From contig JAUCBJ010000345.1 in the NCBI GenBank assembly GCA_032718475.1, positions 1 through 44,976 on the forward strand: DNA of 44,976 nt, given 5' to 3'. Positions 1 through 9,389 of this stretch are shown here, one piece after another. Both the position numbers and the translations under genes were made by a program. The DNA is from Nemertoderma westbladi (Eukaryota > Xenacoelomorpha > Nemertodermatida > Nemertodermatidae). Under the pieces are notes generated by a model, which was not told the DNA's origin, made no database searches, and saw only the letters and a list, made by a program, of their open reading frames with translations. How positions within the stretch are numbered: the first letter of the stretch is position 1; every line of letters starts with the position of its first letter.

Positions 1-1060
1 TGGTTGGATTGGTGACAGCCGTCGAAGAGTTGGCGATCGAATCGATATAATAGGGTAGTGTGGGGCTAGCCACACGATGAGAGGTTTGGGTACGCGCGAA
101 GATGAATATGCTATGGTTGGTTGATGCAACGACACGAACCAATACGCGCGGGAGGTAACAGCTGTAGGAGTAAGGCGGGCATCGTGAGGTTAGGCTACGC
201 GTAGGTGATAGGCAGCGATTGGTTGAAGGCAACGAGGCGAATCAATATTGATGGTGACAGATGGTCATTAAACACCTCGATTTAGCACCGGAATTTGGCA
301 TTTTTTAATTGCCTCCGAGATGTGGCCCGTAGCCCAGGCTAGGGAGGAGTGGGCCGAGGGCTATGCTTCTCCTACTACTAATGTGAAGGTCTACTGTGGT
401 TTTCCTGAATCAAGACAGTACAGTCCCTAAGATCTAATTTTAGGCTCACAGCGTGTCACTACTTCTACCTTTTGATCTTTTGGTCTTATACTTAGGTAGC
501 AAGGCGTCGAACGCTGTCTAACCTTTCAGGCGATGGGCGAATAACTCAAGATGGTATTGCGGGTTGTCTCTTGTCTACATTCCCGTGATGTTCCCGTTCA
601 TTGCTGCGGCCCGATCTCTAGCTGGCCATCCTGTCCCTTAAGTTTGTTCACCGTAGTGAATCATGGTAAAACAGATAGAAAAAGCAGATTAACGATAATT
701 CTGACTTTATTACAGAAGATATAATTATAATACAATGTAATCTGAAATAAACTAAGCACGACAGAATATTGATAAGATAAGATAATCTGAGAAGTAGTAT
801 TATTGTATAGTAATGAGATATATAACTAATGAACAAATCGCACCTTTATATAGCAAATTTGTGCTGCAATCAATCGAGAACATTCTATAATTATATTGGG
901 TTTTTAAAGATAACCATTGGTCCAGCTAATGTATAACTTGCACGACATTGGATACAATCTAATAACTGCAGTCTCATTGGTTAATCTAGGTACAAACGAA
1001 TGCAATTTAATTTGTAGCGGTTAATTTAAATGAGTTGAAATTCTGTACAAAAAATAATTC
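1..1060. other. Unassigned non-coding stretch
   Basis: No convincing coding region or known element. The first 270 bases are GC-richer and hold two loosely similar segments (around 112-155 and 217-252, both with a TTGGTTGA core followed by an A/C-rich tract and AATCAAT or ACCAATA), perhaps an old duplication. From about 640 the DNA turns AT-rich. A 62-residue minus-strand reading frame at 648-836 has no family features and reads as low-complexity. Confidence 0.3.
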
Positions 1061-1063
1061 GCA

Positions 1064-1137
1064 CTTACTAGGATTCGAACTCAATACCTACTACACATAT
1101 AATTTCCAACGCTCTACCGACTGAGCTACTGAACCAC
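1064..1137 (-). tRNA. tRNA-like sequence (tRNA pseudogene or SINE head)
   Basis: Read on the minus strand this has a near-perfect A box (TAGCTCAGTCGGTAGAG) starting about 9 bases in, and a B box GTTCGAATCC about 35 bases later. These are the two internal RNA polymerase III promoter elements of a tRNA, at the normal spacing. The acceptor stem does not pair, the T-stem has mismatches and the anticodon stem is poor, so it is unlikely to be a working tRNA. It is most likely a tRNA-derived SINE head or a decayed tRNA copy. Confidence 0.6.
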
Positions 1138-1397
1138 TTGACCAATAGGCGTTCAAATGATAGAACAAATACGAATGAGAACTCAAAGCAATCTTTACAA
1201 AGTTAATTCGAATAAAATAAAATTTTGAAAATCCACGGCATTTAGGGAATATAATTCTATAGCCACCTATACTTTGGCGGTAAATTCAAATCTGTTTTGA
1301 CATTGAATACATGAATAGAGTAAGACTGAATCAGAGTAAATTATTTCTTATCGGTTTAACTCACTCATCCGTCCGTTATTGTTGTTGTTTTATCTAT

Positions 1398-1491
1398 TCT
1401 GGGGCTTCGATCAGCACGTGAACAACTAAGCTGACTGGTTTACTAGTCCGGGACTTCGAACAGCACGTGAACAACTAAACTGGCTGGTTAC
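1398..1491 (-). repeat. Two inverted copies of the 49-bp minisatellite unit
   Basis: Two adjacent units read on the minus strand match the array at 3693-4167, including the CACGTG core and the AACTAAGCTGACTGG segment. They lie about 110 bp inside the left inverted end, in the opposite orientation to the right-hand array. Confidence 0.8.
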
Positions 1492-1930
1492 CTATGGTAA
1501 TGGTCCATACAGTTTTCACTAGAACATGTCCTGTAGAGTAGATATTGGCTGTTATAAACGCTGAGCATTGGTAGACACTTTTTGACCTTTCATTTAACGA
1601 ATCATCACGGTCCAATCCCTTCATACCCGCATTGCGCTTTCGTTCGCCTTTAACTTTATCTTTATTACCCTTACTTCCAGAGCGATGACATGAAAACTTT
1701 TCTACATTGTAATTGGTATATTTTCTAGTTCCTCTAGATTTAATAAATTTTGATCTAGTACTTCCTTCCACGCCCAACTTCCACTCATGGAACTCATTGT
1801 AACTATCGAAGTTTACCGTTTGTACTGAACATGCAATACCGTGATTTGCTTGTACATGAGAAATTATATCGCACTGACTGCCAAATGTGTCACTACAAAG
1901 TCCACATTGTACTATTCCCTGTTTCGGTTA
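1475..1930 (-). pseudogene. Zinc-finger DNA-binding exon of transposase type
   Basis: The frame is open on the minus strand from about 1930 to a stop at 1475, longer than the part that follows its first TTG. It begins after an AG that could be a splice acceptor. It encodes a classical C2H2 finger (CGLC, then a 12-residue spacing to H and a second H), then EFHEWK, then a lysine-rich segment with FSCHRSGS and a later YQCSAF. The order C2H2, W-containing segment, C-x-RSG and QCxA resembles the FAR1/FLYWCH-like DNA-binding domains of MULE-type transposases and of CARF-like proteins. The frame then runs into the inverted minisatellite. No catalytic domain is present. It is either the DNA-binding exon of the host element or a captured fragment. 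Family assignment is by eye. Confidence 0.5.
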
Positions 1931-2438
1931 AAGTTCCGCATTTAGGATTACAGTTTCTGAGTTAGCATTGTATTTTGTCACGAGTTACTAAAGAATAAGA
2001 ATGTTCATTCATAATAATATTTTATCATATTATGTCATAGACAAATATAGCAGTATATGCAGAGGCATTATACACCTATTGTTATTACAGTAGGCATACC
2101 TGCGATATATTTTACTATCAGTTCTCTGCTGTACAGCTGTATATATTTCTTATGAATTACACTACTGTACGCAATATTTCTTAGTTGGCCTAAATAAGAG
2201 ATAATATGTATGTAGGCCTACTGCACATGCAGTAGCAGTAGCTACTACACTGCAGTAAGAAGTTTACAGTATGAAGTCTACTGCTCTAGCTCTTTGACCT
2301 TTTAGTACGTACCCACGTACATACTGCAGCACACACGGTATACAGTTTGTAATGGAAATATGATAATTATGTAATTTGAATCAACCATCAAAAATATATA
2401 AATTCACTGGGCCTTTCTATCATCTATCTACTTGAAAT
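1931..2438. other. AT-rich interior of the foldback-like element
   Basis: No coding potential seen. It contains GTAGGCCTAC around 2213 and other short palindromes, and could be intron or untranslated sequence of the zinc-finger exon to its left. Confidence 0.3.
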
Positions 2439-2474
2439 CTAGTTAACCAGTCAGCTTAGTTGTCCAGGTGCTGC
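2439..2474 (+). repeat. Partial 49-bp minisatellite unit left of the LINE insertion
   Basis: The segment TAGTTAACCAGTCAGCTTAG through GTGCTGC is one partial unit of the array that resumes at 3693. GTGCTGC (2468-2474) is repeated at 3693-3699 and looks like the 7-bp target duplication made by the LINE insertion. Confidence 0.7.
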
Positions 2475-3648
2475 AGGATAATTGAAGAGTTATCAAAAAA
2501 GAAAGACAGGCATCTGGCTGTTATCTTTGTTGACTTCTTCAAGGCCTTTGATTCAGTCTCTCGCTCACGTATGTTCAGCATACTTTCATTATATGGGATT
2601 CCTGATGAAATTATTGCAGCAATCAGATCAGTATACGATGGTTCGACAACATTTGTGTCTACTGTTGACGGTGACACAGAACCATTTGAAGTGTTATGGG
2701 GCGTCCTCCAAGGAGACACACTTGCACCATTCTTGTTCATTATTGTGGTTGACTATGTTCTACGCATGTCCTTAGATCATCATAATGATGATGGGGTGAT
2801 GATAACTCCACCTACTGGCTCCAGAAGTCGAGGAAATCCTGCCAAGTACCTAACTGATCTAGACTTTGCTGATGACTTAGGAGTACTCTCAGAATCATTA
2901 GAGGGAGCCCAGCGGCTCCTCAGCTCATTAGAACATGCTGCTTCTAGTGTTGGTCTTTTTATTAACTCCAGAAAGACCAAAATTCTGACAGTTAACTTTG
3001 AAAGTCCTCAGCAAGTCTCTGATCGGATGAGCATAAGCTCAAAGGATGGTATGCTTGAGCATGTGGACGACTTCTGTTACCTGGGATCATGGATCCGGAA
3101 GTCAGGTGAGGACCTTCGAATACGTAAGGGAAAGGCATGGGCAGCCTTGAATAGGCTTTCCAGGATTTGGAAGTCACCTAGAATTAATCGGAAACTTAAG
3201 GTCCAATTATTTAGAGCAGCAGTAGTTCCAGTACTCCTCTACGGGAGTCCATGCTGGGCTCTAACTGCTGAGGACACCAAATCTCTGTCTGGATGGCACA
3301 TTCACAAGAATGCTACGCCGGGTACATTGTGTCAAGTACAATGCACACATCTCCAACCAGACACTATATAACATTGGAGGTGTCTCATTGGTTCCCCCAA
3401 GCTTGACACTAGAACAAAATCGCCTCCGCTTTGCAGGACATTGCTTTCGCCGTGAGGACCAGCCAGTGCATAATCTTGTACTTAGGCAGCCTCATGGAGT
3501 GAATAAGCATGGTGGACAGCCCATGACTTTCTTGAGACGTATCTTAAAGGACACTGGCCTTAAAGATGCGGATGATCTAGCAAATGTCATGGGTGATAGG
3601 GAGTTGTGGCGGCGCAATTTTGTTGACAAGCCGGCACAGCATTCTTAA
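2460..3648 (+). pseudogene. LINE reverse transcriptase, 5'-truncated and frameshifted
   Basis: The first frame (2460-3371) encodes an RT core: FVDFFKAFDSV at residues 23-33 (catalytic Asp of motif A), GVLQGDTLAPF at 81-91 (motif B) and LDFADDLGVL around 134-143 (the FADD form of the catalytic YxDD box). A thumb-like region follows, with YLGSWIRKSGED and LLYGSPCWAL typical of non-LTR RTs. At about 3310-3370 the reading moves to a second frame (3310-3648) that carries the C-terminal region (FAGHCFRRED, GQPMTFLRRI). The endonuclease domain is missing because of 5' truncation. The first residues of the frame lie in the minisatellite unit, so the start is not biological. With the frameshift the copy is dead. 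Confidence 0.85.
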
Positions 3649-3692
3649 AAATGCAGCTGCAATGCAGCATGCCGATCCTAGTAGTAGTACTA
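2475..3692 (+). mobile_element. Non-LTR retrotransposon (LINE) copy A, 5'-truncated
   Basis: This is the most complete of four related LINE fragments here (others at 5785-6411, 32128-32515 and 38963-41705). It starts inside the reverse transcriptase gene and ends with a short TAG-repeat tail (GATCCTAGTAGTAGTA) rather than poly-A. The tail style suggests an RTE-like or related clade, but I cannot place it firmly. It is flanked by GTGCTGC on both sides and sits within the 49-bp minisatellite, so it inserted after that array existed. Confidence 0.8.
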
Positions 3693-4167
3693 GTGCTGCT
3701 CGAAGTCCCAGACTAGTTAACCAGTCAACTTAGTTGTTCACGTGCTGCTCGAAGTCCCAGACTAGTTAACCAGTCAGCTTAGTTGTTCAGGTGCTGCTCG
3801 AAGTCCCAGACTAGTTAACCAGTCAACTTAGTTGTTCACGTGCTGCTCGAAGACCCAGACTAGTTAACCAGTCAACTTAGTTGTTCACGTGCTGCTCGAA
3901 GTCCCAGACTAGTTAACCAGTCAGCTTAGTTGTTCACGTGCTGCTCGAAGTCCCAGACTACCGGTAGTTAACCAGCCAGCTTAGTTGTTCACGTGCTGCT
4001 CGAAGTCCCAGTCCCAGACTAGTTAACCAGTCAGCTTAGTTGTTCTCGTGCTGCTCGAAGTCCCAGACTAGTTAACCAGTCAGCTTAGTTGTTCTCGTGC
4101 TGCTCGAAGCTGCAGTCTAGTTAACCAGTCAGCTTAGTTGTTCACGTGCTGCTCGAAGTCCCAGATT
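3693..4167 (+). repeat. 49-bp minisatellite array, about ten copies
   Basis: Units start at 3705, 3754, 3803, 3852, 3901 and 3950, an exact 49-bp period. A slightly longer unit follows, then starts at 4011, 4060, 4109 and 4158. The consensus runs GTCCCAGACTAGTTAACCAG, then TCAGCTTAGTTGTTCACGTG, then CTGCTCGAA. Most units carry the palindrome CACGTG (E-box type), altered to CAGGTG or CTCGTG in a few. GACTAGTTAACCAGTC inside the unit is itself nearly palindromic. Confidence 0.92.
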
Positions 4168-4200
4168 AGAAAAAACAATTTGAATTTACCGCAAAATATA

Positions 4201-4223
4201 GGTGGCAGATCTGATCTGCCACC
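4201..4223. repeat. Near-perfect palindrome at the element's right border
   Basis: GGTGGCAGATC and GATCTGCCACC form 11-bp perfect arms around a single central T. The first six bases are also the end of the inverted repeat of the foldback-like element. A further TTTGAATTTCCCGC at 4257-4270 resembles the inner part of that repeat and may be the remnant of a second copy. Confidence 0.75.
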
Positions 4224-4292
4224 CTTTCCAGTACAAATTACATATCTTTCATTCATTTGAATTTCCCGCGCTATGGAGCAGGCTGGCACCTT

Positions 4293-4679
4293 TTACGGAC
4301 TTGTGTGGTCTGGTAGAACAGCCTCACCTGGGCACTTAGCCTTATCAGTGGACCGGGACTCAACATCAATGTCATCATCAACGAGGTTGAATAGACTCCC
4401 GAAGTTCGTGTCCTCATCTCCGCCTGCCTGCTCAGTTTCAGAATTATTGCCATCTTCTGGAGGCAAAATTACAATATTAGTTGATTCTTCCGAGCAATTG
4501 ACTGATGCCTCTTGCAGTTTGATGAACGTCGTCGCTTCTGAATGTTTATTTCCTTTATTACGACCATAAAAGGTCGGCCTTGACCCTGTTGATTTGGAAT
4601 TAAAGCTATAATAATGCGATGGTGGCCTATGAATAGTAAGTAGTCCGCAGTGTAGAACAGGCAGTAAGGGCACTTTCAC
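4293..4679 (-). pseudogene. Possible piggyBac-type transposase N-terminal fragment
   Basis: A minus-strand open frame of about 128 residues. Its second half is acidic (ILPPEDGNNSETEQAGGDED, then FGSLFNLVDDDIDVESR). This resembles the acidic N-terminus of piggyBac transposases and PGBD proteins, where a PP-E/D-D-G segment precedes a D/E-rich run. The catalytic DDD domain is absent and the frame stops at 4293. The matching plus-strand frame (4273-4569) looks like a shadow. The call rests on composition and a short pattern only; it could equally be a fragment of an unrelated acidic protein. Confidence 0.35.
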
Positions 4680-4740
4680 TATGTATCGCAGCTAGAGATC
4701 TCTGTTCAATCAGCATTACAATGGGTAGGTGCTAAAATGC

Positions 4741-5077
4741 ACAACGGGCAACAATGACCAACAACGAGCAACAATAAACAACAACGAGCAACAACGAGCA
4801 ACAATGAGCAACAACGAGCAACAATGAGCAACAACGAGAAACAATGAGCAACAACGAGCAACAATGAGCAACAACGAGCAACAATGAGCAACAATGAGCA
4901 ACAACGAGCAATAATAAAGTACAACAACGAGTAACAATGAGCAACAACGAGCAACAACGAGCAACAATGACCAACAACGATCAACAACAAGCCACAACGA
5001 GCAACAATGAGCAACAACGAGCAATAATAAAGTACAACAACGAGTAACAATGACCAACAACGAGCAACAATGAGCAG
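4741..5077 (-). repeat. 10/20-bp minisatellite array 1
   Basis: Tandem CAACAACGAG and CAACAATGAG decamers, broken at intervals by the insert AATAATAAAGTACAAC. Because 20 bp is not a multiple of three, all three minus-strand frames stay open and give artefactual hydrophobic CSLLLIVARC-type peptides. The left border (4712-4740, CATTACAATGGG, TAGGTGCTAAAATGC) reappears in reverse complement at the right border of the 33.2-34.1 kb array. Confidence 0.92.
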
Positions 5078-5084
5078 CATTACA

Positions 5085-5303
5085 TTACGGGCATCCTCAA
5101 ACGTAATAAACCAATAAGATTTTACATATTTCCTCTTGACAAGTAGACACCATTATCATCAGATTTTGCTGAAGCAATTCAAATTACATCGCAGTTCAGT
5201 GTGCATACAAAATCTTTACGTATTCTATTAGGTTTCGTTTTCAGTTCAAGTTCCTCAGGATTGCAAAGAAGCACATTCAAAATAGTTTTAGAATCCCATG
5301 ATG
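5085..5303 (-). pseudogene. Damaged copy of an exon-like block
   Basis: About 95% identical by eye to the block at 32824-33098. The minus-strand peptide includes NVLLCNPEELELKTKP and RKDFVCTLN. Relative to the other copy it has lost one base near 5127 (a frameshift) and its N-terminal part is replaced by the next minisatellite array from about 5300. It is sandwiched between two arrays of the same minisatellite. Confidence 0.6.
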
Positions 5304-5781
5304 AGCAACAACGAGCAACAATGAGCACCAATGAGCAACAACGAGCAATAATAAAGTACAACAACGAGTAACAATGAGCAACAACGAGCAACAACGAGCA
5401 ACAATGAGCAACAACGAGCAACAATGACCAACAACGAGCAACAATGACCAACAACGAGCAACAATGAGCAACAACGATCAACAATGAGCAACAACGAGCA
5501 ACAATGAGCAACAACGAGCAATAATAAAGTACAACAACGAGTAACAATGAGCAACAACGAGCAACAACGAGCAACAATGAGCAACAACGAGCAACAATGA
5601 CCAACAACGAGCAACAATGAGCAACAACGATCAACAATGAGCAACAACGAGCAATAATAAAGTACAACAACGAGTAACAATGAGCAACAACGAGCAACAA
5701 TGACCAACAATGAGCAACACCGATCAACAATGAGCAAAAACGAGCAACAATGAGCAACAACGAGCAATAATAAAGTACAAC
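5299..5781 (-). repeat. 10/20-bp minisatellite array 2
   Basis: Same decamers as array 1, with the AATAATAAAGTACAAC spacer at several places, giving a higher-order period. It ends directly against the tail of LINE copy B. Confidence 0.92.
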
Positions 5782-5784
5782 TAC

Positions 5785-6411
5785 TACAACAACTACTCCG
5801 ATCGGCATGCTGCATTGCAGCTGCATTTTTAAGAATGCTGTGCCGGCTTATCGACAAAATTGCACCACCACAACTCCCTATCACCCATGAAATTTGCTAG
5901 ATCATCCGCATCTTCAAGGCCAGTGTCCTTTAAGATGCGTCTCAAAAAAGTCATGGGCTGTCCACCATGCTTATTCACTCCATGAGGCTGCCAAAGTACA
6001 AGATTATGCACTGGCTGGTCCTCACGGCGAAAGCAATGTCCTGCAAAGCGGAGGTGATTTTGTTCTAGTGTCAAGCTTGGGGGAACCAATGAGACACCTC
6101 CAATGTTATATAGTGTCTGGTTGGAGATGTGTGCATTGTACTTGACACAATGAACCCGGCGTAGCATTCTTGTGAATGTGCCATCCAGAGATTTGGTGTC
6201 CTCAGCAGTTAGAGCCCAGCATGGACTCCCATAGAGGAGTACTGAAACTACTGCTGCTCTAAATAATCGGACCTAAAGTTTCCGATTAATTCTTGGTGAC
6301 TTCCAAATCCTGGAAAGCCTATTCAAGGCTGCCCATGCCTTTCCCTTACGTATTCGAAGGTCCTCACCTGACTTCCGGATCCATGATCCCAGGTAACAGA
6401 AGTCATCCACA
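5785..6411 (-). mobile_element. LINE copy B, 5'-truncated, minus strand
   Basis: Reverse complement of 3070-3685 of copy A, at high identity. The minus-strand frame 6167-5829 gives the same C-terminal region as copy A (FAGHCFRRED, GQPMTFLRRI, ending DKPAQHS). The 3' tail reads GATCGGAGTAGTTGTTGTAG and passes straight into the minisatellite. Homology stops at 6411, where unrelated sequence begins. Confidence 0.85.
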
Positions 6412-7793
6412 TTGTACGCGCACGAACGCAAGGTGGTTATTGTGAGTCCAACTTATTTTGTTCTAGTTGTATAGCCGTGCGTGTTTGGACAGTTCGTAAT
6501 AACGTTACGGACTCGTAACGTTATCGGCTTTAAGTTTGTTGATTTCAATCAGAAGCTAATCTCCAACGAGCAATTTCACAGTAAACCAGATGCATTAGTT
6601 AGATATCTAATTTGTAAAATGTAATAATCATTAGTTTGATTTTTATTAGATTTGTAATTAATCACGAATTGAGCACTTTATTTCCGACACTTACTTGTTA
6701 TGGTGTTCCAGAACGACAATTCGGGTCTGTTTCCTAACTCAAAGCGGGAGCAAGTGACAACAGGGGTGAGACACGCTTACCAATGCTTTGTTCAGGCTAA
6801 CGGACAAGACAAGTGCAAGGGTTTACGTCCTACTCACTGACCGGGTTTGGCGGTTCTTTGTGTTGTCCGGGTCCCTCTTCTAGATATCTCGGAACATCTC
6901 GGAATCTAATCTCGGAGAGTTAGATAAGATAGGCAACCATCCCGGAAAACATAATATCGTTGAGTTTACACATAACACTTAATATATTACTCTTTGCCCT
7001 ACATGCATTGCAATGCACTACAAGTACATGCAATCTTGGTGCATTTGTACAAATAATTATGCTCAATTAGTTAATAGTTAATTATTTTAGTCCTCTTAAA
7101 ACCTAACTAAACATTATCAGATTCTACAAATAATAACCTACGCGCATCGCATATACGCTCGTACAGATTGGTAGAATGACAGATTAATTAAAAGGTCATT
7201 CAGAGACGATATTATGACTAAAATGGGCCGGAGTATGGTGAGGCACAACAATGCAACAACCATATAATCCCTTGTTGTAGTAGCAAGGTGATAATTGGCT
7301 GGCTACACATGCGGTATAACGTGGAGATATTGTGACAAGAAGGGCGGGAATGTACATTAATCCCATAATGCCTTGTCATATCTCGCACTAACCGGCCTCC
7401 TAATGTATTACATGGGTTGTTTTCCATTGTAATGTGTTTGCTTATGGTGGAAGCACTCTCTACCGAGTACAATACCAATTCGCCGTGATGGACCACCGAT
7501 TGTCTCGATATAGCTCAACATTGGCAATGGTTATTACACGAGTGACTTCACACCGGCCTCAAAAGGGTATGCGATATATTCAAAAATATATTTAAAATAT
7601 ATTTTACAAAAATAGTTAATATAGAGTATACTCCTTTTCAAAATAACTGCGAACAAGGGTAATAACGACTAAATATGTAATTTGTAATATGTAATTTCTA
7701 ATCAAAATATATATACATATTTACACTAAATCATTACTTGTTAGCATAATTAGTAAAGCAACTCTTAGTCTCAGTCTTTAAGAAGTTCTAATT
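6412..7793. other. Unassigned non-coding stretch
   Basis: No recognisable gene. A 92-residue minus-strand frame at 7218-7496 shows no domain features. The segment contains a strong hairpin at 6499-6524 and becomes very AT-rich after 7560. Confidence 0.3.
6499..6524. repeat. Perfect 11-bp inverted repeat
   Basis: ATAACGTTACG and CGTAACGTTAT are perfect complements separated by GACT. Each arm also contains the small palindrome AACGTT. Confidence 0.85.
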
Positions 7794-8117
7794 TTAGTCA
7801 GGTGTACAACGATGTTTCTTTCTATGAGTCCTTTTCTTATCGTCAATATCAGGATTAGATTTACTGATAGAAACGTTTCCTTTGGTCTTAGCCTTTAATT
7901 GTTGTTTATTCCCCTTAAGATCTAAAGTGTCTTTAAGTCTAGGGTGCTTAACAACTATCATGTCACTGTCATTAGTATCAGTCTTATTCTCCTTGTCAAG
8001 ATTTGTACTGGTATGAAATCTTTTAGTTGCAGCGGAGGTAGATGATTGATCTTGTTGAAATACCGTCGTCTTACGTCTCTTAATAATTCTACTTTCCAAA
8101 TAACAGATCGAATGCAA
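7794..8117 (-). other. Unrecognised lysine-rich open frame
   Basis: A minus-strand frame of 107 residues, rich in K, D, T and S, with basic clusters near both ends (RIIKRRKTT and KKRTHRKKH). No known domain. A TTG codon begins the frame, and a possible AG splice acceptor lies just inside it, so it could be a terminal exon. An overlapping minus frame (8179-7958) is an alternative reading. It may also be chance. Confidence 0.25.
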
Positions 8118-8540
8118 ATACTTTCGTCCAGGATTTCGCCGCGTTCCCCGCGTAGAGATAGCTTACAGCCTTCGTCCAATGAAATAATGTTTGAGTATCA
8201 CGGAATGACTGGGAAACTGTTTGTACAATTTAAATCCTCTTTGTAAGTCATTGAATATCTTGCTTAGAAGAAATTGACAATATTCAGTATGAAACAATTT
8301 GTCATAAGTTCAGTATGCACTTTTACCCATTATCTATGTTTGTAAATCACTACGCATTCGTCATTAAATAGGGGTTCGGATGGTCAGCGCTAAACAGTTT
8401 AACTTTAATCCCTCTACTTACTCGATTAGTATGAGTTTGAATGAGTTTGCATAGATCGTCACTTACAGTTCGCGTTCAATGGAGTGAGTCGTTACCATTG
8501 AGTTTGATTGTAAAGGAATTCTTTAAACGTCAGCGATCCG

Positions 8541-8596
8541 AACGTCATCATCGTCATCATCATCATCATCGTCATGTCATCATCATCGTCATCAAC
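8541..8596 (+). repeat. CAT/CGT trinucleotide microsatellite
   Basis: Runs of CATCAT interrupted by CGTCAT. The array includes one TCATGTCATC break. Confidence 0.85.
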
Positions 8597-8701
8597 GAGA
8601 TCCCGTCACCCGAGTAGATTCGTTGAGAATCGGTAGAATCAATATTTACGTAGAATTCCACACGATTAGTATATCAGTTAGAAATCTTTAAGCGTTAATC
8701 T

Positions 8702-8784
8702 CAATCAGTATATATATATAGTCAGTATATGTATATATATATATGTATATGTATATATATATATCAGTATATAATATATATATT
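8702..8784. repeat. TA-rich dinucleotide repeat
   Basis: Alternating TATATATA and TATGTATA blocks with interspersed CAGTATA. Confidence 0.85.
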
Positions 8785-9389
8785 GTTGCATAGCAATAGT
8801 CTCCATGACAACAATGTATGCAATGCAAGATACAATTTGTTATTTTATGCTACTACGTACGCTTATTTGTTGTAATTACATAACGTTTTTATCAGTTTAT
8901 TGCATCATAAATTACAATAATTTTAAATTACTTACCGTTATACTGTATATTTAGTAAAGGTTTCGAAATGAGTATTCCGATCCGATGCTAGGTTACCTAT
9001 TAGTGCTCCCGGAAGGGAACCTTGGTAATTGTCTCCCTTTAATTTTAATATTTTAATCTGTGTGTTTCCGATTTAAATTTTAATATTAATTGTGAAATAA
9101 ATAAAATAAAGTATACATGTTAATCTGTAAACATTACTGAATAATTACCGTGATAAATGCTCACTAAATAACTATTCTCAACATTTACAAATTATTATTT
9201 ATTTTGGTTAGCTTAACGGTAAGTGAGAATTAGTTTAGAGTAATATTACATACACTCAGATCTGGATTGTCACTTGGTGGGATAAATATTTCTCCATTTG
9301 ACGCAACACCGCCGCGGCCGCTATGAGGGAGGTGAATACCGCGGCCGCTCCTAAAGCCGCAGGCCATCGCTAACTATATAGGTTAACTT
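8785..9389. other. AT-rich spacer with a short GC island
   Basis: Nothing coding seen. Two identical CCGCGGCCGC motifs lie at 9312-9321 and 9339-9348 in otherwise AT-rich DNA. Confidence 0.35.

Larger units (their letters stand above)
1262..4206. mobile_element. Foldback-like DNA element with inverted ends and subterminal minisatellite
   Basis: The left end (1262-1290) begins GCCACCTATACTTTGGCGG. The right end (4179-4206) is its reverse complement apart from one gap and about one mismatch, ending TATAGGTGGC. Just inside each end lie copies of the same 49-bp unit in opposite orientation: two at the left (1398-1491) and about ten at the right (3693-4167). The interior carries a minus-strand zinc-finger exon and a later LINE insertion (2475-3692). 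Inverted ends with tandem subterminal repeats are the layout of foldback-type DNA transposons. No target duplication is visible at these borders, so the exact ends are uncertain. Confidence 0.55.

Noticed and set aside
2456-2740. Minus-strand frame opposite the LINE RT
   Set aside because: It is the complement of a well-supported RT gene with conserved motifs.
4730-5790. Tandem arrays considered as a CRISPR
   Set aside because: Decamer units repeat without unique spacers, and the DNA is from an animal.
4706-5826. Several long minus-strand reading frames with CSLLLIVARC-type peptides
   Set aside because: They are translations of the 10/20-bp minisatellite in all frames; no start context, domain or unique sequence supports a gene.
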